Assembly (NCBI RefSeq): GCF_004346095.1
Contig: NZ_SLZV01000007.1
Coordinates: forward strand, 61,517 to 125,516
Reading direction: 5' to 3'
Length of the DNA stretch: 64,000 bases
DNA from: Faecalimonas umbilicata
Lineage (GTDB): Bacteria; Bacillota; Clostridia; Lachnospirales; Lachnospiraceae
Part shown: positions 39,533-50,109 of the stretch, piece after piece
Numbering within the stretch: position 1 is the first letter of the stretch
Layout: each line of letters opens with the position of its first letter
The notes under the pieces: model-generated
Seen by the model: only the letters and a program-made list of their open reading frames with translations
The model's database searches: none
What the model was told of the DNA's origin: nothing
Made by a program: the position numbers and the translations under genes

Positions 39533-39541
39533 AAACCATTC

Positions 39542-42136
39542 ATGAATTATGGAAAACGAAATTCTGTCAAAAAACAGAAGAAAATATCTTCAAAATCAAA
39601 GATGAAGAAAAAACGAGCAGGTGTCCGGATTTTCAAAGGATTTTTAATTGTTTTTCTCTTGCTCATTATCATCGGTATGATTGGCGGCGGTCTGTTCTTG
39701 AAGAAAATTCTTGACAAAGCTCCGAAGATCTCTCCTGCTTCTGTCAAACCGAGTGGATACTTCACAACTGTTTATAACGCAGACGGTTCACAGGAATTAG
39801 AAAAATTTGTTACTTCCGGTTCCAACCGTATTTATAAAACAATCAACGAAATACCGGAAGACCTTCAGGACGCTTTTGTAGCGATCGAAGATGAACGTTT
39901 TTACAAGCATAACGGAATCGACCTGCAAGGAATTCTTCGTGCCGGTCTTGTTGGCATCACAAGCGGTGACTTTTCTGAAGGTGCCAGCACGATTACCCAG
40001 CAATTGATAAAAAATAATGTCTTTCCGAATTTCTCACAGGAAAAGACATTCTTAGACAGTGTCGAACGTAAAATTCAGGAACAGTTCCTTGCTCTGGAGT
40101 TAGAAAAGCAGATGAGCAAAGAAGAGATTCTGGAAAATTATATGAATACGATCAACCTAGGACAGAACACACTGGGAGTTCAATCCGCTGCCAAACGCTA
40201 CTTCAACAAAGACGTATCGCAGCTGACACTCTCAGAATGTACTGTGATCGCCGGCATTACTCAGAATCCTGGAAGATATGACCCTACAGTCAACCCGGAA
40301 GAAAATGCCAAGCGGCGCAAACTTGTTCTCGGCAACATGTTAGAACAGAAATATATTTCCCAGGAAGAGTACGATACTGCCATGGCTGATCCCGTTTATG
40401 ACCGGATTCAGGTTACAAATGCCGATACATCCACAGACACTCCATACACTTATTTTATCGATGAGCTTTCTAAACAAGTCATTTCCGACTTACAGACAAA
40501 GCTGGGATATACGGAGACACAAGCCTATAATGCTCTTTACAGCGGTGGTCTTTCTATCTACGCAACTCAGGATGCAAGAATTCAGCAAATCTGTGATGAA
40601 GAGTTTTTAAACCCGAATAACTATCCGTACAATACAGAATTTGGCCTCATCGACTATCAGCTCACGATCACACGCTCTGATGGAACTGTCGAAAACTTCA
40701 GCAAAGAGATGCTCGAGCAGTATCTGCGTCAGACAAGAAATGACTCTTATCCGCTCGTCTTCTCTACCCCTGAACTTGCTCAGGCGGCGATTGATGAATA
40801 CAAATCAACAATCTCCCGCGAAGGAGACACTCAGGTGGAAAAAAAGACGATCGTTCCACAACCACAAGCTTCTTTTGTGATTATGGATCAATACACCGGG
40901 GAAGTAAAAGCAATCGTCGGAGGACGCGGCGAGAAGACGGAAAGCCTTTCTCTCAACCGTGCGACGGAATCTGCAAGACAGCCTGGTTCCTGCTTTAAGA
41001 TTGTATCAACTTATGCCCCTGCACTTGATATTGGTGCAATGGGACTTCACACCTCGATCAAAGACGAACCATACCGCTATAAAAACGGAAAAGAAGTCAA
41101 TAACTGGGATTTCTCCTACAAAGGTTGGGTGACTGTAAGGAAAGCGATTGAACAGTCTATGAATGTCGTTGCAGTCAAAGCACTCACTGAGATTGGAGAG
41201 CAGACTGGATTTGATTACCTGAAGAGCTTTGGATTCTCCACTGTTGTAGATCAGGAAGTAATCAACGGACAGACTTTCAGCGATATCCAGCAGGCAACTG
41301 CACTCGGAGGTATCACGCACGGCGTCTACAACCTCGAGATGACTGCCGCCTATGCGTCCCTTGCAAATAACGGAACTTACACAAAACCAAAGTTCTATAC
41401 GAAGATTCTCGATCATTCTGGAAATGTACTGATTGATAACACTTCCGAGACACATCAAGTCGTAAAGGCTTCTACTGCCGGACTGCTGACAAATGCCATG
41501 ATAGATGTTGTGACAAAAGGAACCGGTACCGGTGCTGCACTCAGCAATATGCCAGTATCCGGTAAGACTGGTACGACTTCCGATAATGTAGATATCTGGT
41601 TCTCCGGATATACTCCATACTACACTGCTTCTGTCTGGGGTGGATACGACTCCAACAAGCCTATGGATAATACTTCATGGCACCTGACACTGTGGAACAG
41701 CATTATGGAGCGAGTACACGAAGGTCTAGAATACAAAGATTTTGTGATGCCTGACACAGTTGAAAAGACTGCCGTCTGTGCAAGTTCTGGAAAGCTGCCG
41801 CTGTCCAGCTGTCCACAAGTGACAGAATATGTTGCAACAGATTCCGGTCAAAGATGTGACGGAAAGCACGAAGGCTACTATATGCCTTCTACTAACACTC
41901 ACTCAGACAGTTCCGCTGAGGACGAGTCAGAAGACGAATCAACAGACAATGAAACAGTAACACCTGACCCAGAAAATCCAAATTCCGGAAATCCAAATGG
42001 AAACAACGGTTCTGGAAATGGAAATAATGGATCTGAGAATGGAACTGGCAGCGAAAACGGAAATGGCGAAGACCACGGTGGTGGAGAAACCTCCCCACCT
42101 GATCAGGGGGATGGCTCTATCACGCCAGAGGAATAG
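39542..42136 (+). CDS. Class A penicillin-binding protein (PBP1A type)
   Basis: Bifunctional peptidoglycan synthase of 864 residues. A lysine-rich cytosolic N-terminus (about 1-27) is followed by one membrane helix (about 28-52). The glycosyltransferase domain shows AIEDERFYKHNGID, GASTITQQLIKN and EEILENYMNTI. The transpeptidase domain has SxxK in QPGSCFK, SMN in EQSMNVV and KTGT in SGKTGTTSDN. The last 75 residues are a low-complexity extracellular tail of Asn, Gly, Ser, Glu and Asp. The gene is single, between a divergent YigZ gene and a convergent glucokinase gene. Confidence 0.95.
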   Translation: MNYGKRNSVKKQKKISSKSKMKKKRAGVRIFKGFLIVFLLLIIIGMIGGGLFLKKILDKAPKISPASVKPSGYFTTVYNADGSQELEKFVTSGSNRIYKTINEIPEDLQDAFVAIEDERFYKHNGIDLQGILRAGLVGITSGDFSEGASTITQQLIKNNVFPNFSQEKTFLDSVERKIQEQFLALELEKQMSKEEILENYMNTINLGQNTLGVQSAAKRYFNKDVSQLTLSECTVIAGITQNPGRYDPTVNPEENAKRRKLVLGNMLEQKYISQEEYDTAMADPVYDRIQVTNADTSTDTPYTYFIDELSKQVISDLQTKLGYTETQAYNALYSGGLSIYATQDARIQQICDEEFLNPNNYPYNTEFGLIDYQLTITRSDGTVENFSKEMLEQYLRQTRNDSYPLVFSTPELAQAAIDEYKSTISREGDTQVEKKTIVPQPQASFVIMDQYTGEVKAIVGGRGEKTESLSLNRATESARQPGSCFKIVSTYAPALDIGAMGLHTSIKDEPYRYKNGKEVNNWDFSYKGWVTVRKAIEQSMNVVAVKALTEIGEQTGFDYLKSFGFSTVVDQEVINGQTFSDIQQATALGGITHGVYNLEMTAAYASLANNGTYTKPKFYTKILDHSGNVLIDNTSETHQVVKASTAGLLTNAMIDVVTKGTGTGAALSNMPVSGKTGTTSDNVDIWFSGYTPYYTASVWGGYDSNKPMDNTSWHLTLWNSIMERVHEGLEYKDFVMPDTVEKTAVCASSGKLPLSSCPQVTEYVATDSGQRCDGKHEGYYMPSTNTHSDSSAEDESEDESTDNETVTPDPENPNSGNPNGNNGSGNGNNGSENGTGSENGNGEDHGGGETSPPDQGDGSITPEE

Positions 42137-42179
42137 TATTCCCGGATTTCAAAATCAATTTTCTATACACGAACAAAAA

Positions 42180-42232
42180 AAGAAGACAGAAATGATGTTA
42201 CTAATACTCACATTCATTTCTGTCTTCTTTTT
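42180..42232. terminator. Bidirectional terminator between PBP and glucokinase genes
   Basis: AGAAGACAGAAATGA pairs with TTCATTTCTGTCTTCT. A runs lie on the left and T runs (CTTTTTG) on the right, so the hairpin can end transcripts from both sides. Confidence 0.85.
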
Positions 42233-42260
42233 GTTATCTTTTCGTATATAAGCTTTTACT

Positions 42261-43187
42261 TTATAAAATCAGTTTTGCAGCTCCGCAGATACCTGCTTCA
42301 TTTCCAAGCTTTGCAAGAGCAAACTGCACCTTTGCATTTGCAAAGAACATTCTCTCACGAAAATATTTTTCAATATACTGGAGAAGTACTTCGCCTGCCT
42401 TCGACACTCCTCCGCCGATCACGATCACCGATGGATCAACTGCTGTCGCCAGATTGGCAAGTGCATATCCAAGATAGCGTCCAAACTCTTCGGCAATCTC
42501 CATTGCAACTGCATCGTTTGCCTTGACTGCATCAAAGACAGCTTTTGCCGTAATCTCTTCTTCCCGCAATATTGTCTCATCATCATTTTTCGCAAGCCTT
42601 CTCTTGGCAAGTCTTACTACACCTGTAGCAGATGCATACTGCTCCAGACATCCACGACCTCCACAGCCACACACTTCTGTCTCTTCATAATTTACACAGA
42701 GATGACCAATCTCTCCGCCTGCTCCATGAAATCCACCTAAGATACGTCCGTCGACAATGATTCCTCCGCCGACTCCCGTTCCAAGTGTGACCATGATCAA
42801 ATCCTTATTTCCCTGGCCTCCGCCTTTCCACATTTCTCCAAGCGCAGCTACATTTGCATCATTTCCAACCTTCACCTTGATTCCAGTCAGCTCTTCCAGC
42901 TCCGCCTTCACATTTTTATACTTCCATCCAAGATTTGCGCTTCCATTTACAATTCCATCTGCCACCGGAGCCGGTACCCCGACACCAATTCCAAGAATCT
43001 GCTCTTTCTTCATCTGATGTTCTTCCATTTTGGAAGCAATTGATTTTGCTACATCCGGAAGAATTGCTGCACCTTCATTCTCTGTATAGGTCTTAATCTC
43101 CCACTTATCCACGATTGTCCCGTTGAATTCAAATAGTCCTAACTTTACTGTTGTTCCTCCAATGTCCACTCCAAAGCAATAATTCAT
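42261..43187 (-). CDS. glcK: ROK-family glucokinase
   Basis: 308 residues. The ATP-binding motif GVDIGGTTVKLG opens the protein, a second phosphate motif is VTLGTGVGGGII, and the ROK zinc signature CGCGGRGCLEQYAS lies near residue 180. It phosphorylates glucose for glycolysis. It starts 12 bases after hprK on the same strand, so two carbon-metabolism genes are read together. Another hexose specificity cannot be excluded. Confidence 0.9.
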   Translation of the reverse strand: MNYCFGVDIGGTTVKLGLFEFNGTIVDKWEIKTYTENEGAAILPDVAKSIASKMEEHQMKKEQILGIGVGVPAPVADGIVNGSANLGWKYKNVKAELEELTGIKVKVGNDANVAALGEMWKGGGQGNKDLIMVTLGTGVGGGIIVDGRILGGFHGAGGEIGHLCVNYEETEVCGCGGRGCLEQYASATGVVRLAKRRLAKNDDETILREEEITAKAVFDAVKANDAVAMEIAEEFGRYLGYALANLATAVDPSVIVIGGGVSKAGEVLLQYIEKYFRERMFFANAKVQFALAKLGNEAGICGAAKLIL

Positions 43188-43199
43188 TTCTCTCGTCTC

Positions 43200-44126
43200 C
43201 TATTTTCTCTTTGTCAAATTCTCCTGCACACGCCTGTACAATTCCTGTGCTGCATTATATCCCATCTGTTTTTGTCTATGATTTACAGATGCAGATTCTA
43301 CTATGATCGCAAGATTTCTTCCTGGACGAATCGGGATGGAATGACATACAACACGGTTGCCAAGGAATTCTGTATACTCTTCTTCCAATCCTAACCGGTC
43401 ATACTGTTTGTCCTTATTCCAGTCTTCCAGTGTGATCACAAGATCTATCGTCTGTGTCTCTTTTACACTCTGAACACCAAACAACGTCTTGACATCTACG
43501 ATACCAATTCCTCGCAGTTCAATAAAATGTCTCGTGATATCCGGAGCAGTTCCAACCAATGTATCGTCACTGACTTTTCGGATCTCAACCACATCATCTG
43601 TCACAAGGCGGTGTCCTCTCTTAATCAGTTCCAGAGCAGCCTCACTCTTTCCAATTCCGCTCTCGCCCATGATCAGCACACCGACACCGTAGACATCCAC
43701 AAGCACACCGTGGATAGAGATACACGGAGCCAGTTCCACATTCAGCCACCGGATGATCTCCGCCATGAAAGAAGATGTCGTCTTGTCTGTCAGAAAAATC
43801 GGCACATCTTTTTCTACCGCAATTTCCAAAAATCTCTGATCTGGCATAAGATCTCTGCAGAAAATGATACAAGGCACTGGATAGGATAATAGTGACTGGT
43901 ATACTTCTTCCTTTCTATCATCGCTGAGCTTTTGAAGATAGGTATACTCTACATATCCTACCACTTGTACTCTATCGGATTCAAAATGTTCAAAAAAGCC
44001 TGTGAGCTGTAGCGCCGGGCGGTTAATATCCGGCACATTGACTTCTTTTCCTAAAAGATCAATTTGCGGAGTCAGATTTTTTAAATTCATTTTCTCTGCA
44101 ACTTTCTGTAACTCTACGCTTCCCAT
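43200..44126 (-). CDS. hprK: HPr kinase/phosphorylase
   Basis: 308 residues. The N-terminal domain is followed by Walker A GESGIGKSEAALELIKRGH (near residue 155), the DDVVEI segment and the HprK signature LRGIGIVDVKTLFG. It phosphorylates Ser46 of HPr and so controls carbon catabolite repression through CcpA. It lies 42 bases after uvrC and directly ahead of the glucokinase gene. Confidence 0.97.
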   Translation of the reverse strand: MGSVELQKVAEKMNLKNLTPQIDLLGKEVNVPDINRPALQLTGFFEHFESDRVQVVGYVEYTYLQKLSDDRKEEVYQSLLSYPVPCIIFCRDLMPDQRFLEIAVEKDVPIFLTDKTTSSFMAEIIRWLNVELAPCISIHGVLVDVYGVGVLIMGESGIGKSEAALELIKRGHRLVTDDVVEIRKVSDDTLVGTAPDITRHFIELRGIGIVDVKTLFGVQSVKETQTIDLVITLEDWNKDKQYDRLGLEEEYTEFLGNRVVCHSIPIRPGRNLAIIVESASVNHRQKQMGYNAAQELYRRVQENLTKRK

Positions 44127-44168
44127 AATGCTCTCCTTCTTCGTTCTTATTCTCTCCTTAGTATATCA

Positions 44169-46007
44169 TCAATGGAAAAAGTTGTATACTTCATTTGCAG
44201 ATTTTTCATTCATAGATGGAATTTCTTTTAATTCCTCTATCGTTGCCGCTTTGATCGCATCCAGGCTCATAAAATGCTTCATCAGCGCTTTCCTCCTTGC
44301 CGGCCCGATTCCCGGAATATCGTCAAGAATGGAATGTACCTGTCCCTGACTTCTCAGTTTTCTGTGAAATTCGATTGCAAACCGGTGTGCTTCATCCTGA
44401 ATCCTCGTGATCAGACGAAATCCTTCTGAATTTCTGTCAATCCCAATCTCTTCATTATTGTAATATAGCCCTCTTGTCCTATGATGATCATCTTTCACCA
44501 TCCCACATACCGGTATCACAATTCCCAGTTGATCCAGCACTTCTAATGCAATATTGACCTGTCCTTTTCCCCCGTCCATCATGATCAAGTCTGGAAATGT
44601 CTGGAAGCCTCCGTGATCCTTCCCCTCTTCTCTCTCCCTCATTCCATGTTCGAATCTTCTCGTCAATACTTCCCGCATACTTGCATAGTCATCTGCACCC
44701 TGTACCCCTTTGATTTTAAATTTCCGGTAATCGTTTCGCTTCGGTTTCCCTTTCTCATACACGATCATAGAACCAACAGAATTAAATCCATTTGTGTTGG
44801 ATATATCAAATGCCTCAATTCGTTTCACAGATGCAATTCCCAGCCATTTTTCAATCTCTTTTACCGCTCCGATCGTTCTTCCCTCTTCCCTCTTTAAGCG
44901 CTCCTTATCCGTACTCAAAACAAGCTGTGCATTCTTCTTCGCAAGTTCTACCAGCTTCTCCTTCTCCCCTTTTTTCGGCACACGAATGTGAACCCGATGC
45001 CCTCTTCGCTCAGACAGCCATTCCTCCAGCACCTCCTGCTCTTCGATTTCCTGCTGGATCATCAACTCTCGTGGCACATATGGTGTCCCCGCATAAAACT
45101 GTTTGATAAAACTTGTAAGAATCTCTGCCTTCGGCTCTCTGTCGGCAATCGTCATATAGAAATGATCTCTACCGATCAGTCTTCCTCCCCGGATGAAAAA
45201 CACTTGCACCACTGCATCCCGATCCTCCGTTGCCACCGCGAGAATATCTTTATCCTCCCCATCACTGTTCGTAATCTTTTGCTTCTGCGCAATCTGCTTT
45301 ACACTGGCAAGCAGATCTCGATATTCCATTGCCTTCTCAAATTCCATTGCTTCTGATGCACATTCCATCTTTTCTTGAAGTTCTTTGAGGATAGGATCAT
45401 ATTTTCCGCTCAAAAATTCTACTGCTTTCTGCACCGATTCCCGATATGCTTCCTGGCTAATATAATTTTGACACGGTGCATAGCATTGCTTAATGTGATA
45501 GTTCAGGCATGGCCGCTCTTTTCCGATATCTTTTGGCAAATTCCGGTTACAGCTCCTTATGTGGTACAGTTTTCTCAGCAGTTCAATCGTATCCTTCACT
45601 GCTCCTGCACTTGTATATGGTCCGAAATACTTCGCCTTATCTTTTTTCATCTCTCTTGCAAACAGAATCCGCGGATATGCCTCCTCTATCGTCACTTTAA
45701 TAAACGGATACGTCTTGTCATCCATCAGCATCGTATTATACTTCGGTCTGTGCTCCTTGATCAGATTGCATTCCAGTACAAGCGCCTCCAGCTCCGAATC
45801 TGTCACAATATATTCAAAGCGTGAAATATGTGTGACCATCTGCTCAATCTTCACTCCTTTATTCCTGCTTGCTTGAAAATACTGCCGCACACGATTCTTT
45901 AGGCTGATTGCTTTTCCCACATAAATAATATCATCTTTCTCATCATGCATCAGATAGACTCCCGGTTTTGATGGAAGCTTTTTTAATTCCTCTTCTATAT
46001 TAAACAT
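44169..46007 (-). CDS. uvrC: UvrC, excinuclease ABC subunit C
   Basis: Makes both incisions in nucleotide excision repair. About 612 residues: the GIY-YIG nuclease domain starts [20 protein letters not shown], followed by a Cys-rich segment, a UVR motif (about 195-230), an RNase H-like nuclease region ([17 protein letters not shown]) and a C-terminal helix-hairpin-helix ([12 protein letters not shown]). The ATG at 46007 is preferred with GGGAGAAA upstream; the frame extends 42 codons further without homology. Confidence 0.96.
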   Translation of the reverse strand: MFNIEEELKKLPSKPGVYLMHDEKDDIIYVGKAISLKNRVRQYFQASRNKGVKIEQMVTHISRFEYIVTDSELEALVLECNLIKEHRPKYNTMLMDDKTYPFIKVTIEEAYPRILFAREMKKDKAKYFGPYTSAGAVKDTIELLRKLYHIRSCNRNLPKDIGKERPCLNYHIKQCYAPCQNYISQEAYRESVQKAVEFLSGKYDPILKELQEKMECASEAMEFEKAMEYRDLLASVKQIAQKQKITNSDGEDKDILAVATEDRDAVVQVFFIRGGRLIGRDHFYMTIADREPKAEILTSFIKQFYAGTPYVPRELMIQQEIEEQEVLEEWLSERRGHRVHIRVPKKGEKEKLVELAKKNAQLVLSTDKERLKREEGRTIGAVKEIEKWLGIASVKRIEAFDISNTNGFNSVGSMIVYEKGKPKRNDYRKFKIKGVQGADDYASMREVLTRRFEHGMREREEGKDHGGFQTFPDLIMMDGGKGQVNIALEVLDQLGIVIPVCGMVKDDHHRTRGLYYNNEEIGIDRNSEGFRLITRIQDEAHRFAIEFHRKLRSQGQVHSILDDIPGIGPARRKALMKHFMSLDAIKAATIEELKEIPSMNEKSANEVYNFFH

Positions 46008-46096
46008 TATTTTCTCCCTAATTTCATCTTTTTCCCTACAGTTGCATATATCGAATAAACGCATATGATTTTGATTCCACAAAATGTTTTTAACGC

Positions 46097-46126
46097 AAGA
46101 GGAGTGCCGAAAGGCACTCCTCTTTT
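46097..46126. terminator. Terminator hairpin between ftsH and uvrC
   Basis: A perfect 12-bp stem AAGAGGAGTGCC/GGCACTCCTCTT with a GAAA loop (plus strand). On the minus strand it lies about 100 bases after ftsH; the T run in that direction is poor, so termination strength is uncertain. Confidence 0.6.
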
Positions 46127-46224
46127 CCACCACATCTGATCCATAGCTGTTTTCCCTGTGAACTTATGATTTCTATTTTCACTGACCATTATTAGCAATA
46201 TCAGATACTCTTTATTTTTTTATA

Positions 46225-48225
46225 TTAGTGGTCCTGCCCGCTCTCCTGTGCAGCATCCTCTTGTGCGGCACTCTCTTGTAGAGTATTTCTTTCTGCTTCG
46301 TTTTCTTCCGTGACATCCTCTTGTGCCACATCTGCTGCGGAAACTTCTTTCATTGAGATTCTAGCCTCTTTTTCCTGAGTACCGTCCTCGATTCCCTGAA
46401 CTTTGTGGAAAATCTCCATGAATTCTTTTCCGGTAATCGTCTCTTTTTCAATCAAGAATGCTGCAATCTCATCCAGCGCCCTGCGATTCTCAGATAAAAG
46501 TCTCTTTGCCTCAGCATAAGCTTCTTTCAGAATTCTCATAACTTCTGTATCAATCTCTGCTGCTGTCGCCTCACCACAATTCATAACCGGACGTCCGTCC
46601 AAGTATCTGTTTTGAATAGACTCCAGACCGATCAGACCAAACTTCTCTGACATACCATACTGAGTGATCATCGCTCTGGCCACCTGTGTCGCCTTCTCGA
46701 TATCGTTAGAAGCCCCAGTTGTAACTGTATCAAATACAATCTCTTCCGCAGCTCTTCCACCGAGCATACCAACGAGCATTGCCTCCAGCTCCTTCTTTGT
46801 ATTTAAGAACTTTTCTTCCTCTGGTGTATGCATAACATATCCGAGCGCTCCCATCGTTCTTGGTACAATCGTAATCTTCTGTACCGGCTCTGCATCTTTC
46901 TGAAGTGCACTGACAAGCGCATGACCTACTTCATGATATGAAACGATTCTTCTCTCCTCCGCATTCATGATACGGTCTTTCTTCTCTTTTCCGACAAGAA
47001 CTACTTCTACTGCTTCAAACAGATCTTCCTGCGATACCACTTTTCTTCCATGCTTGACTGCATTGATTGCAGCCTCATTGATCATGTTTGCAAGATCTGA
47101 ACCGACTGCCCCTGATGTTGCCAGTGCAATTGCTTCCAAATCGACTGTCTCATCCATTTTGACGTCCTTTGCATGAACTTTCAAAATGTCCACACGTCCT
47201 TTCAAATCCGGCTTATCTACAATGATCCGTCTGTCAAAACGTCCCGGCCTTAATAGCGCCGGATCAAGGATCTCTGGACGGTTTGTCGCTGCAAGAATCA
47301 GCAGACCTTTGTCCGTGTCAAATCCATCCATCTCCGCAAGAAGCTGGTTTAAAGTCTGTTCTCGTTCATCGTTGCTTCCCATCGCATTATCTCTGCTCTT
47401 ACCGATCGCATCAATCTCATCGATGAAAATAATACACGGAGCCATCGCCTGAGCTTCTTTGAACAAATCTCGCACTCTCGATGCACCTACACCTACATAC
47501 ATCTCTACAAATGCAGAACCTGACAGAGAGAAGAACGGTACTTTTGCTTCTCCCGCAACCGCTTTTGCAAGCAATGTCTTACCGGTTCCCGGAGGTCCTA
47601 CAAGAAGCGCTCCCTTTGGAAGCTTTGCACCGATTCCGGTATATTTGCCTGGATTATGAAGAAAATCCACCACTTCCTGAAGTGATTCTTTCGCCTCATC
47701 TTCTCCTGCCACATCACGGAAGGTAACTCCGGTTTCCTTCTCTACATACATCTTTGCATTACTCTTTCCAATGCCCATCATTCCGCCGCTCTTGGACATC
47801 CGACGCATCAGGAAACTCAAACCGATCCAAATAAATGCGAATGGAAGTACAATACTGATCAGAATATTAAAAAGCATTGCTGAAGTCGAATCTGGAATCT
47901 CTGCCCCATACTTAACGCCCGCTTCATAGAGACGCTGTGAAAGATTCTCATCTTCTACTTTTCCAGTAAAATATTTTACTTTCAGCCCTGGAACTTTCTC
48001 CTCTTTCGGAGTAATTATAAGCTCATTGGCGCCGATCCGAACTTCTTCTACTTTACCGTCATCTACCATCTTCAGAAATTCACTGTACGCAATCTCCTTT
48101 GATGTGCTTTCTTCCATAAACTGATAAAGGCCAAGCACAATGACCGCCGCAATCAATGTTGTAATTATAATAATCCCAAAGCCCTGTTTGTTGTTCTTCT
48201 GGTTATTTTTGTTTTGGTTGTCCAT
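46225..48225 (-). CDS. ftsH: FtsH membrane-anchored ATP-dependent zinc metalloprotease
   Basis: About 666 residues from the ATG at 48225 (AGGAGGAAAAGA upstream). Two membrane helices (about 16-36 and 115-135) flank an extracytoplasmic loop. The AAA+ module has [18 protein letters not shown] and the SRH arginines in RPGRFDRR. The zinc motif is HEVGH rather than the more common HEAGH; the two His and the Glu are kept, so activity is expected. The C-terminal 50 residues are acidic Gln/Glu/Ala repeats. It degrades membrane and regulatory proteins. Confidence 0.96.
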   Translation of the reverse strand: MDNQNKNNQKNNKQGFGIIIITTLIAAVIVLGLYQFMEESTSKEIAYSEFLKMVDDGKVEEVRIGANELIITPKEEKVPGLKVKYFTGKVEDENLSQRLYEAGVKYGAEIPDSTSAMLFNILISIVLPFAFIWIGLSFLMRRMSKSGGMMGIGKSNAKMYVEKETGVTFRDVAGEDEAKESLQEVVDFLHNPGKYTGIGAKLPKGALLVGPPGTGKTLLAKAVAGEAKVPFFSLSGSAFVEMYVGVGASRVRDLFKEAQAMAPCIIFIDEIDAIGKSRDNAMGSNDEREQTLNQLLAEMDGFDTDKGLLILAATNRPEILDPALLRPGRFDRRIIVDKPDLKGRVDILKVHAKDVKMDETVDLEAIALATSGAVGSDLANMINEAAINAVKHGRKVVSQEDLFEAVEVVLVGKEKKDRIMNAEERRIVSYHEVGHALVSALQKDAEPVQKITIVPRTMGALGYVMHTPEEEKFLNTKKELEAMLVGMLGGRAAEEIVFDTVTTGASNDIEKATQVARAMITQYGMSEKFGLIGLESIQNRYLDGRPVMNCGEATAAEIDTEVMRILKEAYAEAKRLLSENRRALDEIAAFLIEKETITGKEFMEIFHKVQGIEDGTQEKEARISMKEVSAADVAQEDVTEENEAERNTLQESAAQEDAAQESGQDH

Positions 48226-48477
48226 TCTTTTCCTCCTAATTATCATCTCTTTTATTATAAGTATGGTCTCCTCATAAATCAATAAAAACATTGTGAAATC
48301 AGCACCGCATTTCTAAAACTTTTGTGAATTTCCCCATTGCACCTCCTGTTTCCCATTGGGAAATTTTTCTCCTTGCAAAACACAATTGTTTTATAGTATA
48401 CTATTGACGTATGTTTATTATATACAACTTTTTAGTAACATTATAATATAAGAATGAGATAAAGGACTGAATGCGCT

Positions 48478-49956
48478 ATGAAAATTGGATTTGACAACGA
48501 TAAGTATCTGACCATGCAGTCAGAACATATCAGAAAAAGAATTGATCAATTTGACAACAAATTGTATCTGGAATTCGGTGGGAAATTATTTGACGACTAT
48601 CATGCCTCCAGAGTACTTCCGGGATTCGCACCGGACAGCAAGCTGAAACTGCTTATGCAGTTATCCGATCAGGCCGAAATTGTCATTGTCATCAGTGCCG
48701 GTGACATCGAAAAAAATAAAGTCCGCGGAGATCTCGGAATCACCTACGACTCAGATGTACTCCGTCTGATTGAATCTTTCCGCGAGCAAGGACTCTTTGT
48801 CGGCAGCGTTGTGATCACTCAGTATACCGGTCAGAGCAGCGCCAATCTGTTTAAAACAAGACTGGAGAAGCTTGGCATCCGTGTATATATCCACTATGTG
48901 ATCGAAGGATATCCTTCTAACATTCCGCTGATCGTCAGTGACGAAGGTTATGGAAAAAACGATTACATCGAGACTTCCAGACCACTTGTGATCATCACAG
49001 CTCCTGGACCTGGAAGCGGGAAGATGGCAACCTGTCTCTCTCAGCTCTATCATGAGCATAAGCGTGGTGTCCGCGCAGGATACGCAAAATTTGAGACATT
49101 CCCTATCTGGAACATTCCTTTAAAACATCCGGTCAATCTTGCCTATGAGGCTGCTACCGCTGATTTAAATGACGTCAATATGATCGACCCATTCCATCTG
49201 GAAGCCTACGGCATCACAACTGTCAATTATAATCGTGATGTGGAAATTTTCCCGGTGCTCAGTGCTATTTTTGAAAAAATATATGGAGAAAATCCTTACA
49301 AATCCCCGACAGATATGGGTGTAAATATGGCCGGAAACTGTATCTGTGACGATGAGGCGTGTCGTGATGCATCCAATCAGGAAATTATCCGCCGCTACTA
49401 TCAGGCATTGAATGGGCTCGCAGAAGGAACTTCCACCGAAGAAGAAGTATTTAAGATTGAACTTCTGATGAAACAGGCGCATATTACAGTCAATGACCGT
49501 ACCGTTGTAGATGCCGCACTGAAGCGTGCTGAAGAGACAGGTGCTCCTGCTGCCGCTTTAGAACTTCCTGATGGAAGTATCATTACCGGAAAGACAAGCA
49601 ACCTTCTCGGAGCATCTGCTGCATTACTTTTAAATGCTCTGAAGAAACTCGCCGGCATTGAGGATGAAGTGCACATCATTTCTCCATCTGCCATTGAACC
49701 GATCCAAAAACTGAAAACTTCCTATCTGGGAAGTAAGAATCCGCGCCTTCATACTGATGAAGTTCTGATTGCACTTTCCATCAGCGCCGCAACAAATGAA
49801 ACCGCACAGCTTGCCTTAGATCAGATTCCAAAATTAAGAGGCTGTCAGGTTCATACATCCGTAATGCTCTCCGAAGTTGACGTCAAGCAATTCAAAAAGC
49901 TTTCCATCCAGCTGACTTCTGAAGCAAAATACGAGAACAAAAAACTTTATCATTAA
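48478..49956 (+). CDS. DUF1846 family protein
   Basis: 492 residues, matching the size and features of DUF1846 proteins of Firmicutes. Conserved blocks seen are the N-terminal MKIGFDNDKYL, TAPGPGSGKMATCLSQLYHE (a P-loop-like segment near residue 180) and a long C-terminal domain. Function is not established; annotations as an ATP-dependent protease are not supported by a visible protease motif. It has a strong terminator and stands alone. Confidence 0.85.
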   Translation: MKIGFDNDKYLTMQSEHIRKRIDQFDNKLYLEFGGKLFDDYHASRVLPGFAPDSKLKLLMQLSDQAEIVIVISAGDIEKNKVRGDLGITYDSDVLRLIESFREQGLFVGSVVITQYTGQSSANLFKTRLEKLGIRVYIHYVIEGYPSNIPLIVSDEGYGKNDYIETSRPLVIITAPGPGSGKMATCLSQLYHEHKRGVRAGYAKFETFPIWNIPLKHPVNLAYEAATADLNDVNMIDPFHLEAYGITTVNYNRDVEIFPVLSAIFEKIYGENPYKSPTDMGVNMAGNCICDDEACRDASNQEIIRRYYQALNGLAEGTSTEEEVFKIELLMKQAHITVNDRTVVDAALKRAEETGAPAAALELPDGSIITGKTSNLLGASAALLLNALKKLAGIEDEVHIISPSAIEPIQKLKTSYLGSKNPRLHTDEVLIALSISAATNETAQLALDQIPKLRGCQVHTSVMLSEVDVKQFKKLSIQLTSEAKYENKKLYH

Positions 49957-49975
49957 TTCTGAACAATAAATAAAA

Positions 49976-50045
49976 CCCGTACGGTAAGATTCCTAAAAAT
50001 CAGATTTTCAAGGATTTCTCCCTTACCGTACGGGTCTTTTTTATT
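49976..50045 (+). terminator. Long-stem terminator after the DUF1846 gene
   Basis: CCCGTACGGTAAG pairs with CTTACCGTACGGG around an inner imperfect hairpin and is followed by TCTTTTTT. It also faces the end of the convergent ABC exporter operon. Confidence 0.85.
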
Positions 50046-50109
50046 TTCTTTTTAGTATCTGTTTATCATTGCTCTCCAACTCTCTTCTCCGCAATTATCC
50101 GAAATAGTT

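Noticed and set aside
42000..42090. Repetitive stretch in the PBP gene as a possible CRISPR or tandem DNA repeat
   Set aside because: It encodes the Asn/Gly/Ser-rich protein tail; the repeats are codon-level low complexity with no regular spacer structure.
46008..46198. Small minus-strand frames between ftsH and uvrC
   Set aside because: They span the terminator hairpin at 46097-46126 and have no ribosome site or protein-like composition.
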